A stretch of DNA of 64,000 bases from Isoetes taiwanensis (lineage: Eukaryota > Streptophyta > Lycopodiopsida > Isoetales > Isoetaceae). The translations under genes were made by a program, and so were the position numbers. Under the pieces are notes generated by a model. That model searched no databases and was not told the DNA's origin. It saw nothing but the letters and a program-made list of their open reading frames with translations. Of this stretch, positions 10,764-21,922 are shown piece by piece; the first letter of the stretch is position 1; every line of letters starts with the position of its first letter. Where the stretch lies: positions 1,700,827 through 1,764,826 of the forward strand of contig JAJEKV010000133.1 in NCBI GenBank assembly GCA_021234155.1. Direction: 5' to 3'.

Positions 10764-13565
10764 CTAGTAAAGGTGCCCAGCGTTGCTGGGCATAAGTTGG
10801 GGGCATGTAAATATTATGGCCGCAATGATAAAAGCGAACCATTACAGACCATGACAAACTCTTCAAGCCCTTACCAATCGTAATGGCATAAGGAGAAACA
10901 ATTTCCTATGTAACCTTGTGGCCTAGGTATATGATCTCAAGCTTGTACATTTTAAATGTCCTTTTAAATGCAAAAAATTATAATATTAGAGTTGACCCAA
11001 CATTTAAAATGTCAAGGGTTGTTTGCTCTCACATAGCAAGGGTTCTTTGCTCTCACGTAGCTTTGGGCAATAATTTAGTCCATTAGTATTTTTGTACCGC
11101 TTTAGTTTGTGTAAGCTTTGTACATAATCAGATAAGACTTCGATGTTGCTTATGCATGCAAGAAAAATATACGACTTAGGATGTTGCTTATGCATGCAAA
11201 AAGTATTTTGTAAGGTGTTATTATTTATTATCTATGATAATGCTTTTCTATTTTGCCATTTCACCATGGCATTTCAAATAACACCATCAATGTTCTTAAA
11301 TTTGGTTTTGCATTGGCAATTCAGCCAACATTCGAATCGAATAAAGAATTCCAAAAAGTACAATAAGTGTATCAAGCTTCCAATAAGTACTGTACAATAA
11401 GTGATGCAACCAACTGAACAATCAGATCCACATTTGAGTCACTGGGCATGGTTATATTGCCTTGTAAGAACTAACAATAACTGCAAGATGGAATGTATTA
11501 TAAAGAATGAAGAGTACAATTCAAATACTATTGGATGTGCATAAATATCCATAATGTTACAGGAATCTCAAATTTTTTACTTCCATGACCTTTTGCTGGA
11601 TGATATAAGTAGGAATTTCTTTTGTATTGAACTTATGTGGCAGTAGACATAGACTGGCTTGTGCCAAACGCACAAACTTCTATTTTTCGAAGATCATAGT
11701 GCAATTTCTATGAGGTATTCAACCAGACTAAATGATGCAATCCTGAAAAGAGAAACGTCTAGAGGTTAAATGTTGTACCACAACAGTAGAGAAAATTGTC
11801 CTATTCAAGCCCTAGCTTAGCTGTTCAAAAACAAATTAAAAAGCAAAGCAAAGCTTACCCCAATTTGCAGCTTCGGATTTAGATTCAGAATAGCTTTTTT
11901 TTCCAGTTCAAACATGAATTACTCAGCAAATGTAGGCGTCAATTTAATGTAGACGTCAATTTCTTTTGAAACAACACAATTGGTTTGTACCGCTTATGGA
12001 CAGACCTGCAAAGCAACCCACACTAATGATGTGCATCCTAAAAACACATGCATATTATTATGTTTGCATTATTGATGTAGCACAACAGGCAGAAACTTAT
12101 TTCAATTGGAAAGCAAACGCACAATAGTTAAACTCCGATAGCTTTATTTATAGTTCAAACATGGATTATTCAGATAGCTTTATTTATAGTTCAAACATGG
12201 ATTATTCAGCAAAATGTAGACGTCAATTTCTCTTGAAACAACATAACTGGTTTGTAGCACTTTTGGATGGACAGACCTGCAAATCAACCAAACACTAATG
12301 ACAATTCCATGGCCAGTTTCCATCTCCTAAATAAGATCCCTGAACCTACACTTTTTGCATATTTACATCGACATGCTATAATGCCAGAAGAGATTGTATT
12401 TACCTTCACACGAAGCAGAAGAAAAACTATGCACATGCTGCTGTTCTACACGTTTGCTGGTGATTTGCTGGCCTGGTGATTTGCTGGCCTGGTGGTTTGC
12501 TGGTTTGGTTTGTTTTGCTGCTTTTGTTATAAGAAAATGCAGCGTTAGTTGCTTCAACCTAACAAAGAAAAGCTTCCAAATCTCTTTATCACGATAGCAA
12601 ATTACAGTCTAACAGTGGTAGAAATTGATGCATCCCACAGCAAAGCAAATTAAAATACCTCATCTCAGATCCATCCAAGCCAGACATACACTTTCTTAGT
12701 CACTGCAGATCAACCCCAATAGGCCAATATTACATAGTGGTTTCCGCCTTTGAGAGACAGGGAGCCTATACCACCAGCGGCAATTCTGAGATACGAAGGA
12801 GCATATACTTCCCCAACTCCAGTTTATCCAGACAATGCCCCACTAAGAAACGACACTGTTTTCTTCAACAAAACCCAAACGAAAATCAGGAGTCTGGATT
12901 CAGAAGATACCCAATCGAGGTTCCAGAGATAGTAGCCATGAATCTGTATTACATGATCTCGCTAAATATAAGGCCTTGCACTGTAGAAGACTTCGGCAGA
13001 ATATATCCATGCCAAGTGCTGGACATGGCATCATGCCATTTTATACTTATAATAAGAAGCCAGAAACCACGCATTCCAGAATCCTGCTTTCTAGAACCAT
13101 GAACAGAGGTTTTGAGAGATGAACCCTCATTATCAGTTTGTCTCTCCTCCGGAATATCTACCTCAAAGCCAATGACAGGCATGAAGCAACTTGCTTCTCT
13201 GGCGAGAAATCCTGAAAAGCCAAGCTAAAAAAAGGCATGAAGTCGCTTGCTTCTCCTCCGGAAAATCCTGCAAGCAAAAACGGCCATGGGGCAACTACAT
13301 GAATCGATCAAGGCCTGGGTTGCTGTGCTCACAGCGGTAGCTAGGGCAAGGAAAAAAAAACGTGTTTACAGGCTGATGTGGTCATGGCCGTCAGACTCGG
13401 AAGGGCTTCGCAGAATAAAGGGCATTTGGACCATCGAAAAAAGAGATTATATTTAAAAAAAAGGGGCTTTGTTTGGACCCTTCGATCTGGTTAGGCCATC
13501 TGTGGCCGTCCGATCTAGGGCTGGATCCAAATCCAGGAATTACGACATAACATTATAATATAGGA
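10764..13565 (-). mobile_element. Helitron H2, non-autonomous (2802 bp)
   Basis: On the minus strand it starts TCCTATATTATAATGTTATG and ends with the hairpin GCCCAGC-AAC-GCTGGGC (about 10776-10792) followed by CTAG. The flanks are A10763 and T13566. The second LTR of the host element reads continuously across the same point (A25126/T25127), a precise empty site that proves both termini and insertion without target duplication. It contains no Rep/helicase. The interior (10800-12700) is AT-rich and featureless apart from a partly duplicated stretch near 12140-12200. Confidence 0.97.
12737..13182. other. Possible captured gene fragment in Helitron H2
   Basis: This is the least AT-rich part of H2, open in both directions. 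On the plus strand 12750-12932 reads a proline-containing segment (IPPAAILRYEGAYTSPTP). On the minus strand 13182-12949 begins MPVIGFEVDIPEERQTDNEG. Either could be a captured exon; the composition and open frames suggest former coding DNA, but I do not recognise the gene or know which strand is real. Confidence 0.3.
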
Positions 13566-13653
13566 TGGTTGGCTAAGTTATGTGAATAACTTAGTCATGC
13601 CCCCCTAGTGCCACAATCCATGGTATACAAGACTATGAACTTAGGCTTGTATA

Positions 13654-13707
13654 GTGACGGGTCCAGGAATATACGTATTTATAGCGTATATTCCCCTGGA
13701 ACGTCAC
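13654..13707. repeat. Palindrome at the outer end of the Gypsy-B 3' LTR
   Basis: Arms GTGACGGGTCCAGGAATATA and its near complement (TATATTCCCCTGGAACGTCAC) flank a short TATTTATAG centre, giving a stem of about 20 bp. The same structure is at the equivalent end of the other LTR (25215-25268). The centre read on the element strand contains CTATAAATA, a TATA-like element, so it may be part of the promoter. Confidence 0.75.
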
Positions 13708-13708
13708 A

Positions 13709-13721
13709 TTCTCCCCCCCTT
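13709..13721 (-). promoter_or_regulatory. Polypurine tract of Gypsy-B
   Basis: On the minus strand the 13 bases directly upstream of the 3' LTR read AAGGGGGGGAGAA. This is the purine run that normally primes plus-strand DNA synthesis in LTR retrotransposons. Position and composition are exactly as expected. Confidence 0.9.
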
Positions 13722-14140
13722 AGGACAATGCTGTCCTCAGCATTGCGCTAAGGTGACGAACCTACCTTATGCCTGCAAAAGAAACAACATAGCATACACT
13801 TTAATTTACTTTAACGATCAACTTTTATTAGTTAGAAGTCAAAATTTAGGCTATATTGTACTTATACAAAATTATATAGCCTTAACAAGGTTACTTCTTA
13901 CAATAATTCAAAATATTATTATGGCTCCCCCTATCTTCTCGTAATGCGCTCCTCATTGATGCCCGCCTTTTACTTGCCTGCACAAGGAGCACATTACGTT
14001 AGTTTTATTTATAAATTTGTGGTTTTAGGGGACCACCCCCCTTACCTCCTTGAGCCGAACTACTGGCTCAAGGTTATCCTACTACCTTGCACAAGATCAT
14101 GGCCCTTTCGGATTTGAGCTTAAGGATCATTTAAGATGCT

Positions 14141-14460
14141 CCCGTCATCGCCCATGATCAAGTGCTACCTCATACACGATCGCCCAGATCGAGTACACCC
14201 CAGTGCATCATGCTCCCGAGGGTTTTAAGCTAGGGAACGTCTCACGATCCCATCATCGCGCATGATCACTTGAACTTCACCATGACCCTCCTACGGCCAG
14301 GTGTGCGTCCCCTGCATCGTGGCATAGAGATCATCCGATCGATGTCCCATCATCGCCCACCATGCTTCATTCCTCACTCACATGACCCTAATGGTCATGC
14401 GCACCTCCTGGTGCGTGTGGCCTAGAGAATGCCCTAAAGGCATATCCCATCATCGCCCAC
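14141..14460. repeat. About 100-bp-spaced repeats in the Gypsy-B 3' UTR
   Basis: The motif CCCATCATCGCCCA (with small variants) occurs at about 14141, 14249, 14346 and 14446. The spacing is close to 100 bp and the DNA between is diverged but related, with further GATC-rich similarity. The array lies between the chromodomain and the polypurine tract. Nothing coding is seen between 13722 and 14590. Confidence 0.7.
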
Positions 14461-14589
14461 ACGATCCAAGATTCTGGCACATGCACCCTTCTAACCAGAA
14501 TGCATGCGCCAGGGTCAAGGCTAACTAGCAAGCATACTAGCTAACCACCTGGCAAGTCGGGGTCGACTAAGTGGGAGGCGACTTCGCCC

Positions 14590-15900
14590 ATCAAACTCCT
14601 TCATAAACTCGGGTATTGCTTCTCCAAATCTTGCTTCAATACCCATGTCGCGCGTCTTCCGCGGGTAGATGCTTCCACTTAACCAAATATTGGAGGGCGA
14701 GACCTCCTAGTCTTCTTGAATGACTTATCAAGGAGTAATTCAGGCACGATTTCTACTTGCTCCTCCGTCATTTCCAATAAAGTTGGAGTATCCAAGACCT
14801 CCTCAGGGTTAGGATTGTGCCTTTTTAATAAACTTACGTGGAAGACCTTGTGAACCTTAAGATGGGCGGAAGATCCAACTTGTAGGCTTGGGAGCCCACT
14901 CTCTCCAAAATCTTGAGCGGACCAGCCCACCTAGGGGCAAGCTTCTTACAACTCCCAATCAGAAGCTTAGCTTGCTTAACCTTGATCTTCAACCGGGCGC
15001 TTCTCGCCTACCTTAAACTCTCTTACGGTCCCCAGGTGCACGCTTTGGCTACACTCTTCTCGCCGACTTCTTCTTTGCGCCAATAAGTAACCCCTTACTT
15101 CTTCCACCAAATACGATATCTCTAACATCTGGTGGGATACTTCAACCTTTCGAATACGGATTGTGCCGTGTATCGGGGTTAGGTAATCGGTACCGTAATT
15201 TACCATGAAAGGAGACATCCGAGATGACTCCTCGTTTGGCACTATTGTGGGCGAATTCCACCAAGTGGATGTACTCATCCCACTTGGATTTGCTTATTCC
15301 ACACATAGCTTGAAGCATGTCTTCAATGATTCGATTCATCCTCTCCGTCGGCCATCTGTTTGGGGATGATATGCCGTGCTCATGGAGAGCCGATGCGAAT
15401 GGTGCTAAAGAGATCACGCCGGAAGGCACTCATAAACTTAGAATCTCTATCGGATATTATCTCCAGCGGCATGCCATGGAGTCTAAAAATCTCCGATTAC
15501 AAATAACTTGGGTATCTAATGCGGTGTCGATAGTCTTGCAAGGCACAAAATGTGCCATCTTAGATAACTTGTCTACGACAACCATCAATGCATCCTTGCC
15601 GAAGAGTTCTAGGGAGTTCGTGATGAAATCCATGCTTATGACCTCCCCCGCATTTGGCACTCCCAATGGCTCTAAAGCACACGGAACTGGGTTGCTTTGC
15701 TTTGGTCGGCACGACACAAACGGCAATCCGAATATATGCAGCTATCTTCCTCTTCATTCCCTCGCCGAGAAGTAACTACGAATCTTGAAATAGGTCTTCA
15801 TGAAGCCCCATGCCCCCGCTATTGTGTATGTGTGTGTCGTGGAGAATTAGCTTCCTTACCCCGGCGACTTCGGGCACACACAACTTATGCTTCAGGATAC
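14590..15900 (-). pseudogene. Gypsy-B integrase and chromodomain
   Basis: Read on the minus strand, the zinc finger has LILHDTHIHNSG and, after a stop, a CRLC pair. The core begins with the catalytic aspartate in ISMDFITNSLELFG and includes VVDKLSKMAHFVPCK. A later segment carries WPTERMNRIIEDMLQAM and the WDEYIHLVEFAHNS region. The C-terminal part has HLKVHKVFHVSLLKRHNP (about 14800-14860), then a chromodomain start LQYLVKWKHLPAED (about 14650-14700). Chromodomains bind methylated histone tails and steer chromovirus insertion. Several frameshifts are present, and the second catalytic residue falls in a damaged stretch. Confidence 0.88.
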
Positions 15901-17300
15901 TGATGGGTTGCCTTCCTTCTTATAATACTTGAAGGCTTCCCGCTCTTTATCTGTTCTAGCTTCCCTCGAGAGGCTTTCCCATACCTCCTTGAAGTGCACA
16001 TCCGTTGGCAAGGACTCCTCAATCTTCTTGCCAAACTCACTCGAAAGAGTGGAAATCGCATTACAATGCGTCCTTGTCTGAAATGGTCTCCTAGAGAGGG
16101 CATCTACCACAACATTAAGCTTGTCGGGCTTATATATAATATCAAAATCATACTCCTCAAGAAATTCCATCCACCTCCTTTGCCTTATGTTGAGGAGTGG
16201 CTAGGTGAAAAGATACTGAAGGCTCTGGTGATCAGTATCTAACTGAAACTTCCTCCCCAGCAAATAATGCCTCCATATCCTTAACGCATACGACAATGGC
16301 TAGCAGCTCGATCATGGGTTGGATAGCGTTGTTCGGCGTCGTTCATCTTCTTCGAAGTCGTAGGCAACTACCCTTCCTTCCTCGCATCAAGATCGCCTGT
16401 TTGCTATCTTGCTTTCATCCGTTGCTATCAACTTATCTTTACTCCGGATCCGGGAGAACAAGCACCGGCTATTTGTTGTTAAGGCCTCCTTAAGCTTCTC
16501 AAAGGAAGCTTGGACTTTCTCTAACCAATGGCTAGTCCAATCCGTAATCTTCTTGGCCTTGGTGAGGTCCGACAAAGGGGACGCCCACTTAGCAAAGTCC
16601 TTCACGAACTTTCTATAATATCCCGCCAACCCGAGAATGCTTCTTACTTCTGCCACATTCCTTGGAGCTGGCCAATCAACTATTGCCTCAATCTTAAATG
16701 GATCTGTGGAGATTCCCTCGGATGTTACCACATGCCCCGAATATTCCACTCGGCCTGTTGCAAAGTGGCACTTGGAGAGCTTCCCATACAACCGATGACG
16801 TCTCAACTTTTCTAGCACTTTCCTCAGATGCTGACAATGCTCTTCAATGGACTTGCTGTAGATTAGAATGTCGTCGAAGTAGACAATAACAAACTCATCC
16901 AAGAAATCCCTGAAAATGTTGTTCATGAGGCGCATAAACGTTGCTGGAGTATTCGATAATCCAAAGGGCATTACTGTAAATTCAAAATGACCATACCGCG
17001 TTCTAAAAGCGGTCTTATGGATATCCTCTTCTTTTATTCTTATCTGCAGTACCCTGACCTCAAATCAATTTTAGAGAATACCTTTGCTCCTTGTAACTGG
17101 TCCATTAAATCATCTTTCCTTGGCAATGCATACTTATTCTTTATCGTCTGCTTGTTGAGCTGGCGATAGTCTATGCACATTCTTAAGCTCCCATCTTTCT
17201 TCTTCACAAAGAGTATAGGTGCTCCAAAAGGAGACACACTTGCTCTAATAAAACCAAGCTCAAGCAATTCTCGAGCCGCTTCTTGAGCTCAATCAATTTC
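15892..17300 (-). pseudogene. Gypsy-B reverse transcriptase and RNase H
   Basis: The RT fingers/palm read [20 protein letters not shown] and [16 protein letters not shown], with the first catalytic aspartate in [11 protein letters not shown] (17267-17040). A second frame (16971-16387) has [17 protein letters not shown], the catalytic YFDDILIYS box and [20 protein letters not shown]. RNase H is poorly preserved. Its C-terminal end is clear at 16170-15892 (YDFDIIYKPDKLNVVVDALS). At least three frame breaks separate the blocks. Confidence 0.93.
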
Positions 17301-17630
17301 CGGGTGCTCATTCTATATGCCTTTTTGGTAGGCCTCGCGATCCGAGCTAATGTGATCTCACATTCCACACCCCTATAAGGTGGTAGCTGCCGATTTCATC
17401 CGGGAATACATCCTTAAACTTCGAAATAAGCCTTGCTATCGCTTTGGGCAATTGATTCCCCTTTGGGTCACTTCCATCTTTGATTGCTTGGCTCAGCGAT
17501 TCCATCCTCAAGATGTAGTCCACCTTATTCCTTTCTATACTCTTCCTTAGCCGCTTCAAAGAGATACACCGCATGGGAGAAGCTAACTTCTTACCTTTCA
17601 CTATCAATTTGTTGTCGAGATGTGTGTCAG

Positions 17631-17950
17631 TCATAGTGACTTCGTTCGGTCACAATCAATCATGGCTTTGGCTGGCTTCAAGAATTCCATCCCCACTATA
17701 AGATCATATCTTCCAATATCCATGACTTCCGCCCCCATCGGCCACTTAGTCCCACTAAGGTCTATGTCGAAATTGATCCTCCTCCCCTTAGTGTGTTGAA
17801 TGGCGCCGTTTGCCATAGCCACTGGCCTTGGCTTAGACTTCAATACCTTGTTCTTCATTAGGGCAGCCAACCTAGGAGATGCAAAATTGTGAGAGCTACC
17901 GTATCTATGAGGACTACATATGGATTACTATCTATGATCCCATCAGCCGC
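17631..17950 (-). pseudogene. Gypsy-B aspartic protease
   Basis: The retropepsin active site DTGSS(H)N is recoverable at about 17895-17925 if one G is allowed for; as written the frame shifts just after the aspartate. The downstream block (17870-17631) has RPVAMANGAIQHTKGRRINF and the second conserved element YDLIVGMEFL, matching the D-x-I-L-G-M-D-F/W-L pattern of Gypsy proteases. It lies between gag and RT, as expected. Confidence 0.8.
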
Positions 17951-18109
17951 GATGACAAATGACCGACTTTCAATATCACCGACTCAATGTTTGCACATAT
18001 GTGGCACTCACCATCTATGAAATCGTGGGCCTCATGCCGGTCGCCGCCTTCGCCCGGGCTTCGTTGGGGAATCCCAATCCACAAGTTCTCGCCAAGGTCG
18101 CCGAGATGA

Positions 18110-19384
18110 CTGAATGGACAATCATCGTTCGGTGCCCCGGCCGGAAGCACTGAAGCATACCTTTTTCTCGATACATTCCTGTCTCTTCTCCTTTGGCAGA
18201 GTGTCTAGAAGACGCTTTAGAGCACTGCCCCCTGATGCATTCTGTGGCTTACGGTCCCCAAAGGCTTTACTCTGACCTTTACCTTGGTGCTGGCCTCCCG
18301 ATGGTGTAGCTGGCGATTGCTTACCCCGATATTGCCCCCGATCATCGCTCTGAACTCTTACCCCGAAGGTTGATTGTTTTCTCTCTTTGGAGTTCTTTGG
18401 GTGCCTCCTCTAAACTTATCGCTTTATCTTCGGCCTCTGCAACTGACCTTGGGTTGATTGCTCTAACAAGCCTCTTGATATTGTTGTTCAACCCCTCAAT
18501 GTAGGTATCAACCGCTTGCCTTTCCGAGACTCCAGGAACATGGAGCTCGAGCCGCATGAATTCTCTCGTGTACTTTGCTCTTGACAAGCTACCGGGTTCA
18601 ACTGTGTAGAACTTTTTGGATCTCGCCTCGCTAGTATGCGATCTTGGCACATAGTGCTTGGCGAAAAGCCTTGCCGAAAGTCTTAAATCGCAATTGTTCC
18701 TCCTCGGCTTGTTGGATTTAGCATATCCTTTCCACCGGATCTGGCCGCCCCAATGAGGTTAGTCTGTAGCAACTTTCCCTATATCCTTGTCTTTCATGCC
18801 GTAGGAGTTGCCAAATTCTTTCATTTCATCAAGCCACGCCTAGCCTTCCATGCCCGACTGTCCTTCCCCGAGAACCAGGCCCGCCTTCCTTGTCTTCCAT
18901 AACGTTGCTCATAGCACTATCCACCTTTTCTCGGTAGTCGTCGTCTTTCTTCCCCTTTTTCTTGCTCTAGGTGTGTGGACCGACCGGCCTGAGCTAGAGC
19001 TGTCCTCAACTGGAAGAACTATCGATGTCTTTGGAGCTAGATGATGATGGGCTCCTGGTTCTCCTTTTCCTTCTCTTATCCCTGACGTTCCCCTGGTTAC
19101 CCTCCCCTTCCTGCTGAGGGACTTCATCACCACCTGGTGCACAAGGTGGAGGTGGAGGTAGAGGACCATATTCCTGCGCATTCATCAGAGGTGTTGCCCA
19201 GTGGATCAAATGTTGCATCTGGTTCCTCATCTGTACCAGCCTTGCGTTGATTGCCTCCGGTGACATGTCTTGCTCGATGTCTTCTTGTTCTCTGCCGAAC
19301 AAGTTCATTGGCACCCAATTGTGTTGTCGGTGCTGGTCTTGAGATCTTGCACCTGAGTTCCTTGCTGCAAGGATTGATCATCAA
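18110..19384 (-). pseudogene. Gypsy-B gag (capsid and zinc knuckle)
   Basis: The N-terminal part (19314-19006) includes MSPEAINARLVQMRNQMQHL and a proline run, then a basic and serine-rich linker. The capsid homology region (18650-18342) has LSRAKYTREFMRLELHVPGV and TYIEGLNNNIKRLVRAINPR, the usual retrotransposon Gag pattern. A CCHC zinc knuckle (CFQCFRPGHRT, then DC) is readable at about 18120-18165 with one frame change. The protein would package the element RNA. The frame is broken several times between the N-terminal and capsid parts. Confidence 0.85.
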
Positions 19385-19598
19385 TACATGTTATTTGGGT
19401 TATACGTTGATCAATTTTACTTGCAATTGAATTAACTTTAATTATAAAAGAAATCATGTGAAGCATTGCATTTATAAAAACAGTTAATAGTCATTAATAC
19501 ATAGAAGTTACATGGTAGAATAGATATGTACTAGCACAGTAGGGTACAAGAAAACATTTAGCACAATTTAAAAACTTAAAGGGAAATTTTACAACTAT

Positions 19599-20406
19599 TC
19601 AATGGCCTCCTGAAAGCTTAAAGAAATTCTTGACATCCCTGAATCGGAGGCCTTTGCCGAGGTTGCGCAAGATGTTCCTTGTCGACCTTCCTTCGAGTGC
19701 TCGGGTCATCTCTGCTTCCGGGAGTTCTGGTGCAGTTGCTGCTACTACTGAAAGTGATGCGTCCCTGAGGTGTCCCCTAGCAAAGTCAAGGCAATGGAGC
19801 GCGACGGACCTCTTGAAAAGGATGATGTGGTCCGCATGGGCGTAGATCTTCGAATGCTGCCCGAAGCCCGAGAGTGCTATGAGAAGTGCCACGGATTCTT
19901 CCCCCCTTTGGCTGAACTCCTTGTGGAAGACTACCATTTGCCCTTGGCTGAGGACTGGGAGATAGTAGCGAAGTGCCGTGCCTTTACCCGTGCCTCGCGA
20001 TCCGGTGCCCTTCCTTTGAGCCGCTCTGCCGTAGGCGTCTACTGCCATAAGATCTTCATGATCTCTCCACATGCTGGTTGCATTGTCCAAGTTGATGCTG
20101 CTGGACCCTTCCCTCATGCTCCTGGCTCGATCTGCCCGGCTTGAGCTTGGACCCCTCCCTGGTTTATACAATGTGCTCTGTATCTGCTGGAATTCCTCCT
20201 CGAAAATGATAGGTTCCTTTTTGTCGATAGATCTCCCTTATCTGGCTGATAGGTCTGCTATGTCTGACATTGTCTCCCCAGCATAAGAGTGTCTCTCCGC
20301 CATCTCCCTTGGAATCTCCTGGTATGAATAGTCGATGAGGTCCGCGCTTTTCCCATGTGCTATCATGCCTAAGAGCTCGTCGATTCGAAGCCCCTGTTCC
20401 TGGCAA
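19599..20406 (-). CDS. Unassigned Gypsy-B ORF upstream of gag (ORFx-2)
   Basis: A clean 190-codon frame (20171-19599) contains GQMVVFHKEFSQRGEESVAL and ALHCLDFARGHLRDASLSVV, ending FRDVKNFFKLSGGH. An overlapping frame to 20406 probably holds its upstream part (GLRIDELLGMIAHGKSADLI in one phase). The composition looks coding and the strand matches gag-pol. I recognise no domain; it does not resemble capsid, protease or a nucleocapsid knuckle. It could be the C-terminal half of the frame starting near 21213. Confidence 0.5.
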
Positions 20407-20818
20407 TATGACAAGTTGAGGATGTCATTTGCTAGAATGTACTCCTCTCCCGTCGATGACTATCGGCGACGAGAAGATGGATGCCGAATCGGTGGCTCGT
20501 GGGTTTTCTTCGATGTCGTCGCCGTGCCTCGACATGTATCTCTGCATCCTTGTTGCCTCCCTGCTCTCCCACTCTGGGTTTTGCTCCCCTAACTGCTCGT
20601 AGTCTTCCTCGATCTGCAGAACTGGTGCCCCTGACGTCGTGCCATGGTATTCATATGCGGAGGAATCTATGTTGAGGATTTGATCCTGGGCCCTACGGGT
20701 ATCAAGTGGTGCTAAGTCTAAGGGCTGAACGGAAGGTTTTTGTTGATTGACTTATAGTGCATGAAGAGGGCAAGGGCTGTCTGAGATGAAAGGTACCTAT
20801 GCCTATTATGTCTGCAGG

Positions 20819-21213
20819 TCATGTAATCGGGCATGGTTCTAGTCCTATCCATAGCTGACTCTTGCCTTTGGATCCTCCCATCTCTCGACCTAAGGCTTGG
20901 GTGAGTGTCTCAAGAGAAACCCAATTCCCTCCCCTAGGAGGTAATCTAACTTCCCAAGGTAGGACCTGTTGGTCGTATTGGCACATGATATCTGTGTAGT
21001 ATGGTGTTCTAGTCAGTGTTGCGTGAAGATCAAGCAAGTGGTCAAACACAGAGAAGGCTTGCTCAGCAGGAAGCTGATGGATATGGCTTGCAGCATTGTA
21101 CCATCTTTCAAAGTTGCTGGGCGCCATTAAGCAAAGAAGGGTGCAGAAAATGGCTTGCAAAGATCAGTGAGGAATCAGAAAATCGCCTAAGTGGCTGGGA
21201 GCAGTTCTGTTGA
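20819..21213 (-). CDS. Unassigned Gypsy-B ORF (ORFx-1)
   Basis: A 113-codon frame (21160-20819) reads MAPSNFERWYNAASHIHQLP and VFDHLLDLHATLTRTPYYTD, then WVSLETLTQALGREMGG. It is aromatic-rich and looks globular. It lies downstream of the H3-like ORF, on the same strand, with a spacer that holds two GC-rich hairpins. It may form one protein with ORFx-2 if the intervening frame breaks are errors. Nothing points to a known family. Confidence 0.45.
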
Positions 21214-21424
21214 AGGGAAAATGGCAAATGAGCCTTTTTTATAGACTATGGTTGGCCTCGGGATTCGTGCAAAAGGTACCTAGATATGAAAGGCCTTGGT
21301 TCTATGGCTATGGGTGTCCAAATGAGCTACCATGAAGTGCAAACCTAAGCAAAACAAAGCAAGAAACACTACATGGCAGTTTGTTGGGTCAAATTTGGCT
21401 AATTTGGGTCGAAAATGGGCTGAC

Positions 21425-21491
21425 CCGGGTGAATCTGCGCGGATGGCCTCCGCGTCGCGAACGCAGACGCGTTTGGCGCAGTCTCACCCGG
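21425..21491. other. GC-rich hairpin 1 (Gypsy-B spacer)
   Basis: Outer arms CCGGGTGAATCTGCGC and GCGCAGTCTCACCCGG pair over 14 of 16 positions. The core contains TCGCGA and CGCGTC/GACGCG self-complementarity. It lies in the non-coding spacer just downstream (element sense) of the H3-like ORF. Confidence 0.8.
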
Positions 21492-21616
21492 TTGGCCTAT
21501 TTTTGAGCCATTTTTGGGAGTTTGAAGATGCTAACATGACTAATTGGGTCAATTCTAACCTAACTAGCAACTTATTTTGAGCAAAACTGACACCTAAAAG
21601 CATGTTTTTGGCGCAC

Positions 21617-21683
21617 CCGGGTGAATCCGCGCGAAACGCGCCTGCGTCGCGAACGCAGAGGCCATTGGCGCGGTCTCACCTGG
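21617..21683. other. GC-rich hairpin 2 (Gypsy-B spacer), core inverted
   Basis: Outer arms CCGGGTGAATCCGCGC and GCGCGGTCTCACCTGG match hairpin 1, with one base pair changed from T-A to C-G on both sides. The core is the reverse complement of the hairpin 1 core over about 32 bases (ATGGCCTC... to ...CGCGTTT). It is centred 192 bp from hairpin 1. Confidence 0.8.
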
Positions 21684-21922
21684 TTGCCCCATTTTTTTGC
21701 TTTTTGATGATGTATTTTTGCCAAAATTTCGTTGTAGGCATGGTTTCTAGGCTATTCCCAAGCATGCTAAAAAAAATTCTATTACAATTTGATTTAATTT
21801 CCTACATTTCAAGCATCAAAAATTTTTTTTTTCTTACAGAGGAAAACAAACTTTTATATTAATAAGGAAAACACAATTACATGAAAACTTAATTGTCCAA
21901 CAAAATTTTCAAAATTGAGGCT

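Larger units (their letters stand above)
9276..13708 (-). repeat. Gypsy-B 3' LTR, split by Helitron H2
   Basis: The LTR (1631 bp once the Helitron at 10764-13565 is discounted) starts on the minus strand with TGTGACGTTCC at 13708. It ends at 9276 in a degraded form of the terminal GTCACA (here GTCCACA). Its partner is 1634 bp. The two copies differ mainly by small indels and by changes at CAG/CTG sites, so their divergence should not be used directly as an insertion date. Confidence 0.92.
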
